Translations under genes and position numbers: made by a program | Shown: piece after piece, positions 8,674 to 15,486 of the stretch | How positions within the stretch are numbered: the first letter of the stretch is position 1 | How the letters are laid out: each line of letters starts with the position of its first letter | NCBI GenBank assembly: GCA_937902565.1 | Contig: CALFMX010000315.1 | Coordinates: 1-18,208 of the forward strand | Direction of reading: 5' to 3' | Length of the DNA: 18,208 nucleotides | DNA from: an uncultured Spirochaetales bacterium | Lineage (GTDB): Bacteria > Spirochaetota > Spirochaetia > Sphaerochaetales > Sphaerochaetaceae | The notes under the pieces: generated by a model | What the model was told of the DNA's origin: nothing | Seen by the model: the letters and a program-made list of their open reading frames with translations, nothing else | Databases searched by the model: none

Positions 8674-8679
8674 ACGGGC

Positions 8680-9642
8680 ATGAGACACGCTATCTACTGT
8701 GCCCAGTCCCACGACTGCGCAGCCAACCTTGCCGGCGAGGCGTACTTGATGGGCCTCGACTATGACCGGATCCTCTACCTCTGGGAGAACGACCCATGTA
8801 TTGTCATCGGGCGTTACCAAAACCCCTGGGCGGAGTGCAACCTACAGAAGATGGAGGAGGACGGGGTGCGCCTTGTCCGTCGCCAAAGCGGTGGAGGGGC
8901 GGTCTACCATGATCGCGGCAACCTCATCTTCACCTTCATCGGAGACAAGAAGAACGCCTCCCGGGAGGAGAACTTTGACCTCTTGCTCACTGCACTAGCC
9001 TCCCTTGGCTTGGAGTGCAAGCTCTCCGGGCGCAACGACGTCACCTTTGATGGCAAGAAGATCAGCGGCAACGCCTTTCAGAACACCGCCACCAAGTTTT
9101 GTCACCATGGCACCCTTCTGGTGCGTGGCAACCTCAATGTGATGGGGGACTACCTCACCCCAAGCGAGACCAAACTCGCCTCCAAGGCGGTCAAATCAGT
9201 GGAAAGCCGGGTGGGAAACCTGTCAGAGGGGAGAGCCGACATCACCAATGAGATGGTCAAGGAGGCAATCATCGCCGAGTTCAACCGTCGCTATGGACCA
9301 AGCGAGCCGATCGAGCTCGACTTCACCACACTCCCCGAGGCAGCGGCCAACTACCACCTCTTTGGAGACTACTCCCTGATCCTGGCCAAGAGCCCGCCCT
9401 TCACCCATGAGATCCACCACCGCTTCAGCTGGGGCGAGGCAAACCTCCGCCTGAGGGTGGAGAAGCGGATCATCGTCGATGCACACCTCTACACCGATGC
9501 GTTGGACACCAGCATCGCTGAAGCGGTGAAAAAGAGCCTCCTCGGCATCGAATACACCAAGGAGGCGGTCACGGGAGTAGCTAGAGAGCAGAGAGGCTCA
9601 CCCCTTGGCGAGCTTGCCACCCTCCTGGGAGAAGAGATCTAG
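8680..9642 (+). CDS. lplA: Lipoate-protein ligase A
   Basis: The 320-residue protein activates lipoate with ATP and transfers it to lipoyl domains of 2-oxoacid dehydrogenases or the glycine cleavage H protein. The lipoate/adenylate-binding motif RRQSGGGAVYHDRGN is at 67-81. The catalytic lysine is K127 in DGKKISGNAFQ, followed by HHGTLLV. The C-terminal accessory domain (from about 240, HHRFSWGEANLRLRVEKRII) is present, so this is the long self-sufficient type. The ATG gives the natural N-terminus. No Shine-Dalgarno is seen, but TAGAGT lies six bases upstream. Its TAG stop shares CTAG with the convergent malQ stop. No lipoyl-domain protein is encoded in the window; the nearby E2-like protein lacks one. 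Confidence 0.94.
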   Translation: MRHAIYCAQSHDCAANLAGEAYLMGLDYDRILYLWENDPCIVIGRYQNPWAECNLQKMEEDGVRLVRRQSGGGAVYHDRGNLIFTFIGDKKNASREENFDLLLTALASLGLECKLSGRNDVTFDGKKISGNAFQNTATKFCHHGTLLVRGNLNVMGDYLTPSETKLASKAVKSVESRVGNLSEGRADITNEMVKEAIIAEFNRRYGPSEPIELDFTTLPEAAANYHLFGDYSLILAKSPPFTHEIHHRFSWGEANLRLRVEKRIIVDAHLYTDALDTSIAEAVKKSLLGIEYTKEAVTGVAREQRGSPLGELATLLGEEI

Positions 9643-11159
9643 CCGAGGCGGCCGCTGATCTCGATCAGGGAGCGGAGGCGATCGATCCGCCACGCTTCAA
9701 GGTCGAGGCTCTCGAGGCGCCAGCTCCAATTGCTGCTGCCCACCGTCGAGGGGATGTTCATGCGCCCCTCACTGCCAAGCTCAAGCCAATCCTGCATTGG
9801 CAAGATCGCGTCCTTGCTCACCGAGAGCAGCATCTGGCGAATCAGTTGCCACACCACCGCCTCATCGGGGCACTCGAGGTATCGTCGCACGATATCCTGG
9901 GTGACCGGATCGAGGTTCTCGTACCACCCACGGGTGGTATTGTTGTCATGGGTACCGGTATAGATGATCGAGTCGTAGATGGCGTTGTGGGGAAGGTAGG
10001 CGTTGGCGGTATCAAGGCATCCATCCTTGAGGTTGAAGGCGAATTGGAGGATCTTCATCCCCGGGAAGTGATTCTCATCGCGCAGCGCCTCCACATCCTC
10101 GGTGATGACCCCCAGATCTTCGGCAATGATGGGAAGATCATCGCCGAGCCTCGCCTTCAAGGCAGCAAAGAGCTCGGCTCCGGGCGCCTTGACCCACGCG
10201 CCGTTGACGGCATTCTCCTCCCCTTCGGGCACCTCCCAGTAGGCGGCAAAGCCGCGGAAGTGGTCGATACGCACCAGGTCACAGCTCTCCAGGGTCTTCT
10301 CGATGCGGTCGATCCACCAGGCAAAGCCCTCCTTTTGGTGGGCAGGCCAATCGTAGACGGGGTTGCCCCAGAGCTGGCCGACATCGCTGAAGGCGTCCGG
10401 TGGTACCCCACTCTGGGCGCTTTGCCTCCCCTCCTCATCCATCTTCAGGAGGTGGCGGTTCACCCAGGCGTCACAGCTGTCGGGAGCGACGAAGATGGGG
10501 ATGTCCCCGATGATCTGGATCGAGCGCTCATTGGCATACGCCTTGGCCCCCTTCCATTGGTTGAAGAAGAAGTACTGCACCACCATCGCCACCTCGATGG
10601 CTTTGTGGTGCTCCCTTCGGGCCGCTGCCACTGCCCCGGCATCACGGAGGCGCAGTTCCACCGGCCAGGCAGAGAACCACCGTGAGTCGTTATAGTGGGC
10701 GGCGAGCACTGAGTAGAGCGCCCAGTCGGACAGCCAGCTGGCATTCTCGGTGACAAATGCCCGGTATGCCGCCATCTCCTCCGCACTGGCCTCCTCGAGG
10801 AAGGCGTTGGCTGCCTTCTCCAAGAGCGGCTCCTTATAGGCGCGCGCACGACCGTAGTCTACACGATCGGAGGGGAAGGAGGGTGCGTTGAGCACATCAG
10901 AGACATCGAGGTAGCCTTCGAAGGCAAGTGCCTTGAGGTCGATGAGCAGCTCGTTGCCGGCAAAGGAGGAGCGGGCGGCATAGGGGGAGTCCACCCAGCC
11001 GGTCGGCCCGAGCGGCAGGATCTGCCAGAGGCGGACCTTGGCGCTATGGAGGAGGTCGATGAATTCGAAGAGCTCCTCGCCAATGGAGCCTATACCGTGG
11101 GTAGAGGGGAGGGAGGTGGGGTGCATCAGCACCCCGCAACGTCTGGGTTTTGCTTTCAT
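9639..11159 (-). CDS. malQ: 4-alpha-glucanotransferase (amylomaltase, GH77)
   Basis: MalQ disproportionates maltodextrins by moving alpha-1,4-glucan segments between chains in the cytoplasm. The 506-residue protein begins MKAKPRRCGVLMHPTSLPS. GH77 motifs are LWQILPLGPTG, DSPYAARSSFAGNELLIDL, IIGDIPIFVAPDSCD and GQLWGNPVYDW. The catalytic residues are D299 (VRIDHFRGFAAYW), E347 (IIAEDLG) and D405 (TGTHDNNTTRGW), matching the spacing in known amylomaltases. Ten more codons are open upstream, but the chosen ATG at 11159 fits the family N-terminus and has TATAGT exactly six bases before it, with no Shine-Dalgarno. It is divergent from carD and convergent with lplA. Confidence 0.95.
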   Translation of the reverse strand: MKAKPRRCGVLMHPTSLPSTHGIGSIGEELFEFIDLLHSAKVRLWQILPLGPTGWVDSPYAARSSFAGNELLIDLKALAFEGYLDVSDVLNAPSFPSDRVDYGRARAYKEPLLEKAANAFLEEASAEEMAAYRAFVTENASWLSDWALYSVLAAHYNDSRWFSAWPVELRLRDAGAVAAARREHHKAIEVAMVVQYFFFNQWKGAKAYANERSIQIIGDIPIFVAPDSCDAWVNRHLLKMDEEGRQSAQSGVPPDAFSDVGQLWGNPVYDWPAHQKEGFAWWIDRIEKTLESCDLVRIDHFRGFAAYWEVPEGEENAVNGAWVKAPGAELFAALKARLGDDLPIIAEDLGVITEDVEALRDENHFPGMKILQFAFNLKDGCLDTANAYLPHNAIYDSIIYTGTHDNNTTRGWYENLDPVTQDIVRRYLECPDEAVVWQLIRQMLLSVSKDAILPMQDWLELGSEGRMNIPSTVGSSNWSWRLESLDLEAWRIDRLRSLIEISGRLG

Positions 11160-11163
11160 GCCA

Positions 11164-11204
11164 CAACTATAGCGCATCGATGGCCCCAATGGCTATCATA
11201 GTTG
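11164..11204. repeat. Inverted repeat in the malQ/carD divergent region
   Basis: CAACTAT at 11164-11170 is the exact reverse complement of ATAGTTG at 11198-11204. The proximal arm overlaps the malQ -10 box. A 7-bp dyad with a 27-bp gap could be a regulator site or chance. Confidence 0.3.
11166..11171 (-). promoter_or_regulatory. Candidate -10 box of malQ, TATAGT-N6-ATG
   Basis: On the minus strand TATAGT is followed by TGTGGC and the malQ ATG. No clear -35 and no Shine-Dalgarno are present. The geometry is the same as at carD, rsmE, lplA and uvrC. Confidence 0.5.
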
Positions 11205-11225
11205 CAAAGCACAGTTTCCCTCGCC

Positions 11226-11254
11226 TTGTTGATAATCGAAAAATAGGATATACT
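11226..11254 (+). promoter_or_regulatory. carD promoter, TTGTTG-N17-TATACT, six bases before ATG
   Basis: TTGTTG (11226-11231), a 17-base spacer and TATACT (11249-11254) are followed by TGCGCT and the carD ATG at 11261. This is the best-formed of the five proximal promoters. The only AGGA is 13 bases from the ATG, and transcription should start at about the ATG itself. Confidence 0.6.
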
Positions 11255-11260
11255 TGCGCT

Positions 11261-11764
11261 ATGGATTCAGCACAGGACAACAACAGATTTGCCGTAGGGG
11301 AACACGTGGTCTACCCGCTCCAAGGTGTCGGGATCGTCAAGCGCATCGAGGAGCAAGATTTCCGCGGTGTAGATACGATGTACTACGTCATATACTTGGA
11401 CATCTCAGATATGACCGTCATGATTCCTGTGGAAAAATCCGAGGAGCTGGGAATCCGCGGCATCGTTGCCGAGAGTGAAGCCCAGAAGGCGATCGACTCG
11501 ATCTCCAGCAAGTACGAGCCGATGCCGGTCGATTGGAAAGCCCGCTACCAGATGAACGTAGACCTGCTCAAGGAGGGATCGATCGCCTCGATCGCCAAGG
11601 TCGTGCAGGCCCTCTACCACCGCAGCAAGATCAAGGAGCTGCCGGTACAGGAGCGCAAGCTCTACGACAGCGCACTGCGTCTGCTCATCGACGAGACGGC
11701 CATCTCCCTTGGAAAGGAGAAGAAAGAGATCGAGATGATCGTCTTCTCCCGCCTGGAAAAGTAG
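11261..11764 (+). CDS. carD: CarD family transcriptional regulator
   Basis: CarD/CdnL proteins bind the RNA polymerase beta subunit and stabilise the open promoter complex. The 167-residue protein has the N-terminal Tudor-like RNA-polymerase-interaction domain (FAVGEHVVYPLQGVGIVKRIEEQ, MYYVIYLDISDMTVMIPVEKSEELGIRGI). A helical C-terminal DNA-contacting domain follows (about 85-167; WKARYQMNVDLLKEGSIASIAKVVQALYHRSKIKELPVQERKL). The open frame extends 37 codons upstream, but MDSAQDNNRFAVGEHVVYP is the natural start and TATACT lies six bases before it. It is followed after one base by ispD, so carD-ispD-ispF is one operon, an order I associate with treponemes. Confidence 0.93.
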   Translation: MDSAQDNNRFAVGEHVVYPLQGVGIVKRIEEQDFRGVDTMYYVIYLDISDMTVMIPVEKSEELGIRGIVAESEAQKAIDSISSKYEPMPVDWKARYQMNVDLLKEGSIASIAKVVQALYHRSKIKELPVQERKLYDSALRLLIDETAISLGKEKKEIEMIVFSRLEK

Positions 11765-11765
11765 G

Positions 11766-12572
11766 ATGGGATTCCCCAACCACGCCGTGGTCATCACTGC
11801 CGCCGGCAGTAGTGATCGCTTCAACAACAACGAAACCAACGTAAAGAAAGAGTATCTCTCCATCAACGGCCACACGGTTCTCTGGGGGGCGACCGCCCCC
11901 TTCCTCGAGGTCCCCGGGTGCAAGGCAATCCTGGTCACCCACCCTGCCGGCATGGCCGGTGAGTGTGGCCTCGCCCTCGAGGACCTCCTCGAGCAGAACA
12001 TGGTACCGATCATCCTCGTGGAGGGGGGCACTACCCGCCAGAGCTCGGTCTACAATGCCCTCTCTATGCTCTCGAAGCTGGGATTGGATATCGACTATGT
12101 CGCCATCCACGATGGGGCGCGCTGCTTCATCGAAAGTGATCTCATCATCCGTACGCTCGCGACGGCCACCGTCTTCGGCTCTGCCGTCCCTGCCCTCCCC
12201 ACCGTCGATACGGTGAAGGTCATCGATGACAATGGGGTCATCACCCACCACATCGACCGTACCCACGCCGTGGGTGTACAGACCCCCCAGATCTTCCGCT
12301 ACCCTGCCATCTGGGAGGCGCACCAGGAGGCGAAGGCGAAAGGTACCTCCTACACCGATGATACGCAGGTCTTTACCGACTACGGCCAGGTGGTGGGAAT
12401 CTGCGAGGGGCAGCGGAGCAATCGCAAGATCACCTTCCTCAGCGATATCCCCGATGCAGAGGAGCAGATCGCTGCCTACCAGAAGAACCTCAAGGAGGCC
12501 AAAAAGGCGATCGAGGCCACAAAGCTCTTCAAGCAGTCGGTAGCCGAGTACCAGAGGGAGAGCCACCCATGA
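11766..12572 (+). CDS. ispD: 2-C-methyl-D-erythritol 4-phosphate cytidylyltransferase
   Basis: IspD joins CTP and MEP to give CDP-ME, the third step of the MEP isoprenoid pathway. The 268-residue protein shows the nucleotide-binding loop AAGSSDRF (12-19) with Lys-Lys at 27-28, TTRQSSVYNAL (89-99), IHDGARCF (114-121), VQTPQIF, TDDTQVF (197-203) and NRKITFLSDI near 219. The usual protein ends about here (220-236 residues). This one continues with a charged, probably helical extension from about 232 to 268 (EEQIAAYQKNLKEAKKAIEA...). The ATG is one base after the carD stop. The TGA stop overlaps the ispF start as ATGA, in a different frame. Confidence 0.93.
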   Translation: MGFPNHAVVITAAGSSDRFNNNETNVKKEYLSINGHTVLWGATAPFLEVPGCKAILVTHPAGMAGECGLALEDLLEQNMVPIILVEGGTTRQSSVYNALSMLSKLGLDIDYVAIHDGARCFIESDLIIRTLATATVFGSAVPALPTVDTVKVIDDNGVITHHIDRTHAVGVQTPQIFRYPAIWEAHQEAKAKGTSYTDDTQVFTDYGQVVGICEGQRSNRKITFLSDIPDAEEQIAAYQKNLKEAKKAIEATKLFKQSVAEYQRESHP

Positions 12573-13042
12573 TCAGGGTGGGCACCGGTTGGGACCTCCA
12601 CCGCCTCGTCCCCGACAGACCGCTGGTCATCGGCGGCCTCACCATACCCAGTCCAAAGGGAGCGCTTGCCCACAGTGATGGCGATGTCCTCGTCCACGCC
12701 CTCATCGATGCAATCCTCGGCGCATTGGCCAAGGGGGATATCGGCTCCCACTTCCCCGATACCGATCCCGCCTACAGGGGAGCCGACTCGATGGAGCTGC
12801 TCAAGACAGTAATCGAAGAGGAGCTCCCCCCCTACTCCATCACCAATATCGACGCCACCATCATCCTGCAGACCCCCAAACTCAGGGAGCACATCGATGC
12901 CATCAGGGAGAACCTTTCAAAGGCGCTCAACCTCCCCCTCGAGGCCATATCCGTCAAAGCAAAGACCGCCGAACACGTTTTGGGCGAGCTTGGCAGTGGT
13001 GATGCCATCTCTGCCCAGGTCTCCCTCCTGATTTCTGGTTGA
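12569..13042 (+). CDS. ispF: 2-C-methyl-D-erythritol 2,4-cyclodiphosphate synthase
   Basis: IspF cyclises CDP-ME 2-phosphate to MEcPP, two steps after IspD. The 157-residue protein has the usual length. The metal ligands are D9 and H11 (GTGWDLHRL) and H43 (LVHALIDAILGAL). GDIGSHFPDTDPAYRGADS and the C-terminal KAKTAEHVLGELGSGDAISA are also conserved. It is translationally coupled to ispD through an ATGA overlap. The -35 box of the tRNA-Leu promoter covers its stop codon. Confidence 0.95.
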   Translation: MIRVGTGWDLHRLVPDRPLVIGGLTIPSPKGALAHSDGDVLVHALIDAILGALAKGDIGSHFPDTDPAYRGADSMELLKTVIEEELPPYSITNIDATIILQTPKLREHIDAIRENLSKALNLPLEAISVKAKTAEHVLGELGSGDAISAQVSLLISG

Positions 13043-13068
13043 CACACTCAAAGCAAATACTCTATAGT
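13039..13068 (+). promoter_or_regulatory. tRNA-Leu promoter, TTGACA-N18-TATAGT
   Basis: A consensus -35 TTGACA (13039-13044, overlapping the ispF TGA) and TATAGT (13063-13068) are separated by 18 bases. Transcription should begin near 13075, two to four bases before the mature tRNA. Confidence 0.7.
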
Positions 13069-13077
13069 TTCGCCTAG

Positions 13078-13161
13078 GCCCAGGTGGCGGAATTGGTAGA
13101 CGCGCTAGGTTCAGGTCCTAGTGGTGGCAACACTGTGCAGGTTCAAATCCTGTTCTGGGCA
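13078..13161 (+). tRNA. tRNA-Leu (anticodon CAG)
   Basis: The 84-base class II tRNA folds cleanly. The acceptor arm pairs GCCCAGG with TCTGGGC (one G-U). The anticodon stem CTAGG/CCTAG holds the loop TTCAGGT with anticodon CAG. A long variable arm (GTG GCAA CAC) follows, and the T-arm has loop TTCAAAT. The discriminator base is A, as in leucine tRNAs. The 3' CCA is not encoded. It reads CUG, a common codon in this GC-rich genome. Confidence 0.93.
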
Positions 13162-13201
13162 AATTCAAGACTCTTATTCTCCTACATTACAACAAGATGA
13201 C

Positions 13202-13231
13202 AATGCACACTGACGCACAGTGTGCATTTTT
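13202..13231 (+). terminator. Rho-independent terminator after tRNA-Leu
   Basis: AATGCACACT pairs perfectly with AGTGTGCATT (13202-13211 with 13219-13228) around a 7-base loop, followed by a run of five T (13227-13231). It lies 40 bases downstream of the tRNA and has a U-tract only for the plus direction. Confidence 0.85.
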
Positions 13232-13232
13232 G

Positions 13233-13421
13233 TAGGTTCAAGTAATGCTGAACATTCATCGCCCATTTCCTGAATTCAGGTGTTTTGGAATTCACGCGAT
13301 AACCAAAGCCAATTATGGCATCGAGGTTATAGCGCCGTAATGTGCGTTCCACTTGCCTTTCGCCTTCGATTTGAACTACCGAGAAATCCTCGGCAGTTGC
13401 CGTTTCGAACAGCTCCCAGCT
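13233..13421 (-). pseudogene. RhuM-family (virulence RhuM) remnant
   Basis: About 63 residues on the minus strand match the core of RhuM proteins, including EDFSVVQIEGERQVERTLRRYNLDAIIGFGYRVNS and TPEFRKWAMN. The typical N-terminal part and the long C-terminal part are missing. Upstream the homology stops at the edge of an IS4-type remnant, and downstream the frame drifts into the tRNA terminator. RhuM proteins are usually found in accessory islands and their function is poorly known. This is a relic left downstream of the tRNA gene. Confidence 0.65.
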
Positions 13422-13423
13422 AG

Positions 13424-13699
13424 CATAAGAAGTCCCTGTATGCAATGCTCAAGACACGCCTGCAGCTGGAGAACTCCATCCGCCAGGACTTCTGGGCCAC
13501 CATCCTTGCGGCCACCATGATCCTGGTATTGGAGGAGGACGTGGACGAGGTCGTCCACAAAGAGCGCGAGGGCAAGGACAACAAGTGGGAGTACCAGGTG
13601 AACGTCAACAAGCTCATCGGCATCATGAGGGATGATCCCATCCACGCCTTCACCGCCCGCAGCAAGCTGGTGCTCATGTATAGGATGAACAGGATAGTA
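13424..13699 (+). pseudogene. IS4-type transposase C-terminal remnant
   Basis: The frame from 13424 (after an in-frame TAG at 13421) reads YAMLKTRLQLENSIRQDFWATILAATM, then DNKWEYQVNVNKLIGIMRDD. This is the C-terminal YREK-type signature region of IS4-family DDE transposases (Y..LK..LELENF...QDF.A). The residues expected between LEN and the QDF motif (a 'FSGKT' stretch) are absent, suggesting a small internal deletion. The N-terminal two thirds, including the first two catalytic Asp, are gone. It is interrupted at 13700 by the IS that follows. It is not functional. Confidence 0.6.
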
Positions 13700-13700
13700 A

Positions 13701-13730
13701 GGGATGAGAAAAGAATAACTTACCCATTTC
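13701..13730 (+). repeat. Left terminal inverted repeat of the IS
   Basis: These 30 bases match the reverse complement of 15732-15761 except at two positions, both C/T differences. The next inward base differs, so the repeat stops here. Confidence 0.9.
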
Positions 13731-13751
13731 GGACATAATATAATCCATCAC

Positions 13752-13780
13752 TTGCTTTCTGTATAAACTTGCCCTATTGT
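13752..13780 (+). promoter_or_regulatory. Candidate promoter of the IS genes
   Basis: TTGCTT (13752-13757), a 17-base spacer and TATTGT (13775-13780) lie just inside the left inverted repeat, upstream of the first IS gene. Confidence 0.35.
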
Positions 13781-13812
13781 AGTATCATGAAGATGTGCTA
13801 CGGGAGGCATCC

Positions 13813-14244
13813 ATGAACATCAGGCAAGTCGACGACAGGGACCGGTTGCTGGCCCAGCTCTCTGAGGAGCTGGACAGCAGCGAGGCGTCCCGGTACTACG
13901 CCCGGCTCGCCTATGTCAGGCTTGCCCTCGCCGGCCTCTCAGCAGAGGAGCTGGCCCGCCTCTCGGGCAAATCCAAGCCTTCAATCAACCTCTGGGTACG
14001 GACATTCATCGAATCGGGCGTCGATGCCCTGCGCCTCAGGCAGGGCCGGCAGCCGAAGCTGAGCGCCTTCCAGCTGGAGCAGATCCGCTGGGACACCAAC
14101 CACCCGCCCGCCGACTTCGGCTACGGAGGGGGGCCGTGGACGGGCCCGTTGCTCAGCGAGCACATCATGCGGATGCACCGGGTGGCCCTGCACCCGAGGC
14201 AGTGCCAGCGGCTCCTGGCGGAATTCGGCGGCATGGATGCGTAA
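13813..14244 (+). CDS. IS-encoded helix-turn-helix protein (IS630-like DNA-binding domain, no catalytic domain)
   Basis: The 143-residue protein has two DNA-binding segments. The first is a helix-turn-helix at about 34-66 (LALAGLSAEELARLSGKSKPSINLWV). The second is a winged-helix segment at about 80-140 containing GYGGGPWTGPLLSEHIMRMH and HPRQCQRLLAEFGG. Both resemble the N-terminal half of IS630-family transposases, but the protein stops before any DDE domain. GGGAGG five bases before the ATG at 13813 fixes the start; a GTG six codons earlier lacks such a site. It lies 66 bp upstream of the transposase gene inside the same IS. It may help bind the IS ends or repress the element. Its function is not known. 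Confidence 0.7.
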   Translation: MNIRQVDDRDRLLAQLSEELDSSEASRYYARLAYVRLALAGLSAEELARLSGKSKPSINLWVRTFIESGVDALRLRQGRQPKLSAFQLEQIRWDTNHPPADFGYGGGPWTGPLLSEHIMRMHRVALHPRQCQRLLAEFGGMDA

Positions 14245-14310
14245 TCACCGCACAAAAGGATTGTAATATGTCCGATTCGATGATATCTTTCTCCCAAGGG
14301 GGCAAGAGCC

Positions 14311-15486
14311 ATGGAGCTGTCGGTCGATGAACAAAGGCTGAAGGCCGTCAGTGACCTGCTGCCGGAACACCACAGGCGATGGAACGCCGGTGCTCTGGCC
14401 TCCTCGCTCCCCCATGGCGGGGTGAAGCGGGTGTCGCGGGTGCTGGGGATCTCCAGGAAGACGGTGGCCAGGGGGATGCGTGAGATATCGCAGCCCGAGC
14501 TGATCGATGCGACGAGGGTGCGCAGGGCCGGCGGGGGCCGCAAGGACCGCCTCGCGCTTGAGCCGGAGATCGGGCTCGCCTTCGATTCGGTGGTCGAATC
14601 GTGCACCGCGGGCGACCCGATGGACGACGAGGCCAAGTGGGTCAGCATGGGCCGGAGCGAGATCGCGCGGGCCATGGAGGAGATCCTCGGCCATGGGGTG
14701 TCCCCCTATTATGTGGACCGCCTGCTCTCGCAGAGGGGCTTCAGGCGCAGGAAGATGCCCAAGAGCCTGCCCCTCAGGCAGGCGGAGGAGCGGGACGAGC
14801 AGTTCAGGAACATCGAACGGCTGCGCCGCGAGTACCGGGATGAGGGCCTGCCGGTGATCAGCGTCGACACGAAGAAGAAGGAGATGCTGGGCGACTTCTA
14901 CCGCGAGGGCCGCTGCTTCTGCCAGCGGGCGCGCAAGGTCTTCGACCATGATTTCCTCACCTTCTCGGCCGGCATGGTCACCCCCCACGGCGTGTACGAC
15001 ATCGGGCGCAACGAGGGCTACCTCACCTGTGCCACCACCGCCCACGACACCTGCTCCTTCAACGTCGACTGCATCGGGCATTGGTGGTACGCCCGCGGGG
15101 TGTTCAACTACGGCGGCTGCCGGCGGTTGCTCATCCTCGCCGATGGCGGGGGGAGCAACTCCAGCCGCAACAGGCGGTTCAGGGAGGAGCTGCAGGCCCT
15201 GGCGGACCGCACCGGCCTTGAGATACGGGTCGCCCACTATCCCCCCTACACCTCCAAGTGGAACCCGATCGAGCACCGCTTCTTCTGCCACATCAGCCGG
15301 GCCTGGAGGGGGAAGGTGTTCAAGGAGGCCGTCGACATGCTGATGCCCGCAGTGAAGGTGACGACCCGCACGGGGCTGTCGGTGTTCGCCACCGTCTCTA
15401 CCCGACAGTACGAGAAGGGGCTGAAGGTCTCCGAATCGTTTTTGAAGGACTATCCGGTGATCCACGACGACTACCTCGGCAAATAG
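14311..15486 (+). CDS. ISAzo13 family DDE transposase
   Basis: The 391-residue protein has an N-terminal helix-turn-helix (about 35-60, GGVKRVSRVLGISRKTVARGM) and a catalytic domain of the ISAzo13/Rhodopirellula-type DDE family. The catalytic triad is D186 in PVISVDTKKKEMLGDF, D278 in LLILADGGGSNSSRNRRF, and E321 in YTSKWNPIEHRFFCHISR. The segments VFDHDFLTFSAGMVTPHGVYD and HWWYARGVFNYGGC also fit. It appears complete. AGGGGG lies about eight bases before the ATG. The length is as expected for the family. Codon composition is much richer in G+C than the neighbouring chromosomal genes. Confidence 0.88.
   Translation: MELSVDEQRLKAVSDLLPEHHRRWNAGALASSLPHGGVKRVSRVLGISRKTVARGMREISQPELIDATRVRRAGGGRKDRLALEPEIGLAFDSVVESCTAGDPMDDEAKWVSMGRSEIARAMEEILGHGVSPYYVDRLLSQRGFRRRKMPKSLPLRQAEERDEQFRNIERLRREYRDEGLPVISVDTKKKEMLGDFYREGRCFCQRARKVFDHDFLTFSAGMVTPHGVYDIGRNEGYLTCATTAHDTCSFNVDCIGHWWYARGVFNYGGCRRLLILADGGGSNSSRNRRFREELQALADRTGLEIRVAHYPPYTSKWNPIEHRFFCHISRAWRGKVFKEAVDMLMPAVKVTTRTGLSVFATVSTRQYEKGLKVSESFLKDYPVIHDDYLGK

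Noticed and set aside
9846..10685. 279-codon open frame antisense to malQ
   Set aside because: Low-information composition over a gene with all three GH77 catalytic residues in place; no independent support.
13140..13330. Possible duplicated tRNA-Leu 3' end (attachment site)
   Set aside because: GTTCAA and AATTCA words recur nearby, but no repeat of the T-arm plus acceptor sequence is present in this window.
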